DNA of 48,797 nt, taken from the NCBI GenBank assembly GCA_022770365.1, contig JALEHU010000126.1, positions 1-48,797 of the forward strand. Direction: 5' to 3'. The position numbers and the translations under genes are program-made. The notes under the pieces were generated by a model. It ran no database searches. It saw only the letters and a list, made by a program, of their open reading frames with translations, and was not told the origin of the DNA. The DNA is from Blautia sp. (GTDB taxonomy: Bacteria; Bacillota; Clostridia; Lachnospirales; Lachnospiraceae). Every line of letters starts with the position of its first letter. Within the stretch, counting starts at the first letter, position 1. This document shows positions 48,675 through 48,797 of this stretch, one piece after another.

Positions 48675-48797
48675 ATGGCAAAATTAACAACAGAAGAATT
48701 TATTGCGGCAATCAAAGAATTATCCGTATTAGAGTTAAATGAATTAGTAAAAGCTTGCGAAGAAGAATTTGGTGTATCTGCAGCAGCAGGTGTTGTA
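48675..48797 (+). CDS. rplL: 50S ribosomal protein L7/L12, 5' part
   Basis: Only the first 41 codons are in the window. The ATG follows GGAGGGAAATTAAA. The sequence ([20 protein letters not shown], then [15 protein letters not shown]) is the N-terminal dimerisation domain of L7/L12 leading to the flexible Ala-rich hinge. It follows rplJ by 83 bases, as usual for the stalk operon. The gene runs off the end of the window. Confidence 0.96.
   Translation, partial: MAKLTTEEFIAAIKELSVLELNELVKACEEEFGVSAAAGVV

Noticed and set aside
1-48797. tRNA genes, rRNA genes, prophage genes and complete insertion sequences
   Set aside because: I looked for cloverleaf-like stems with a TTCGA loop, integrase or transposase families and terminal inverted repeats, and found none convincing beyond the Rpn-like remnant.

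Overview
The window looks like a chromosomal segment of a gut Firmicute of the Lachnospiraceae type. This rests on family resemblance and not on a database search. The supporting signs are strong AGGAGG ribosome-binding sites, spoIIID, an L10 leader before rplJ-rplL, carbohydrate ABC operons without their own ATPase, several MATE exporters, and small families familiar from that group (DUF6472-like protein, HTH/HipA-like pair, YhgE-type heptad-repeat protein). There is no phage, CRISPR array, tRNA, rRNA or intact insertion sequence.

Layout. 1-8557: a carbohydrate uptake operon (binding protein, two permeases) followed by an overlapping sensor kinase and AraC-type response regulator, an ADP-ribosylglycohydrolase-fold enzyme and a ROK sugar kinase. 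8721-9245: an Rpn/PD-(D/E)XK transposase-like gene that has lost its nuclease core. 9399-10935: a minus-strand HTH plus HipA-like kinase pair with a palindrome over its own promoter. 11116-13752: a PstS-like secreted protein coupled to a secreted repeat protein, then a decayed cupin. 13840-19718: Nudix hydrolase, two MATE transporters around a GNAT acetyltransferase, and an AAA-ATPase-like/PD-(D/E)XK protein. 19776-23006 (minus): carB. 23115-28321: an MMPL transporter and a large secreted heptad-repeat protein behind twin operators.

28526-41121 is the most coherent system, an apparent alpha-mannoside or related sugar utilisation locus. It has a binding protein and two permeases, a cytoplasmic GH38 alpha-mannosidase lying between two uroporphyrinogen-decarboxylase/MtaA-like proteins of unknown role, a D-lyxose/D-mannose isomerase, a ROK repressor, a PfkB sugar kinase and a class II aldolase. 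A plausible route is mannoside import, cytoplasmic hydrolysis, isomerisation of mannose to fructose, phosphorylation and aldol cleavage. The two URO-D-like proteins are not explained by this route and are the best candidates for new biochemistry.

41180-48797 is a mosaic: a decayed alpha/beta hydrolase, arsC, a Phd/RelE-type toxin-antitoxin pair, a truncated spoIIID copy, an intact spoIIID with a sigma-E-like promoter, a decayed MATE gene, a probable manganese (yybP-ykoY) riboswitch before a cation/sodium antiporter, small proteins, an ApbE lipoprotein, and the start of the L10/L12 ribosomal operon. Several intergenic regions here carry short imperfect tandem repeats.
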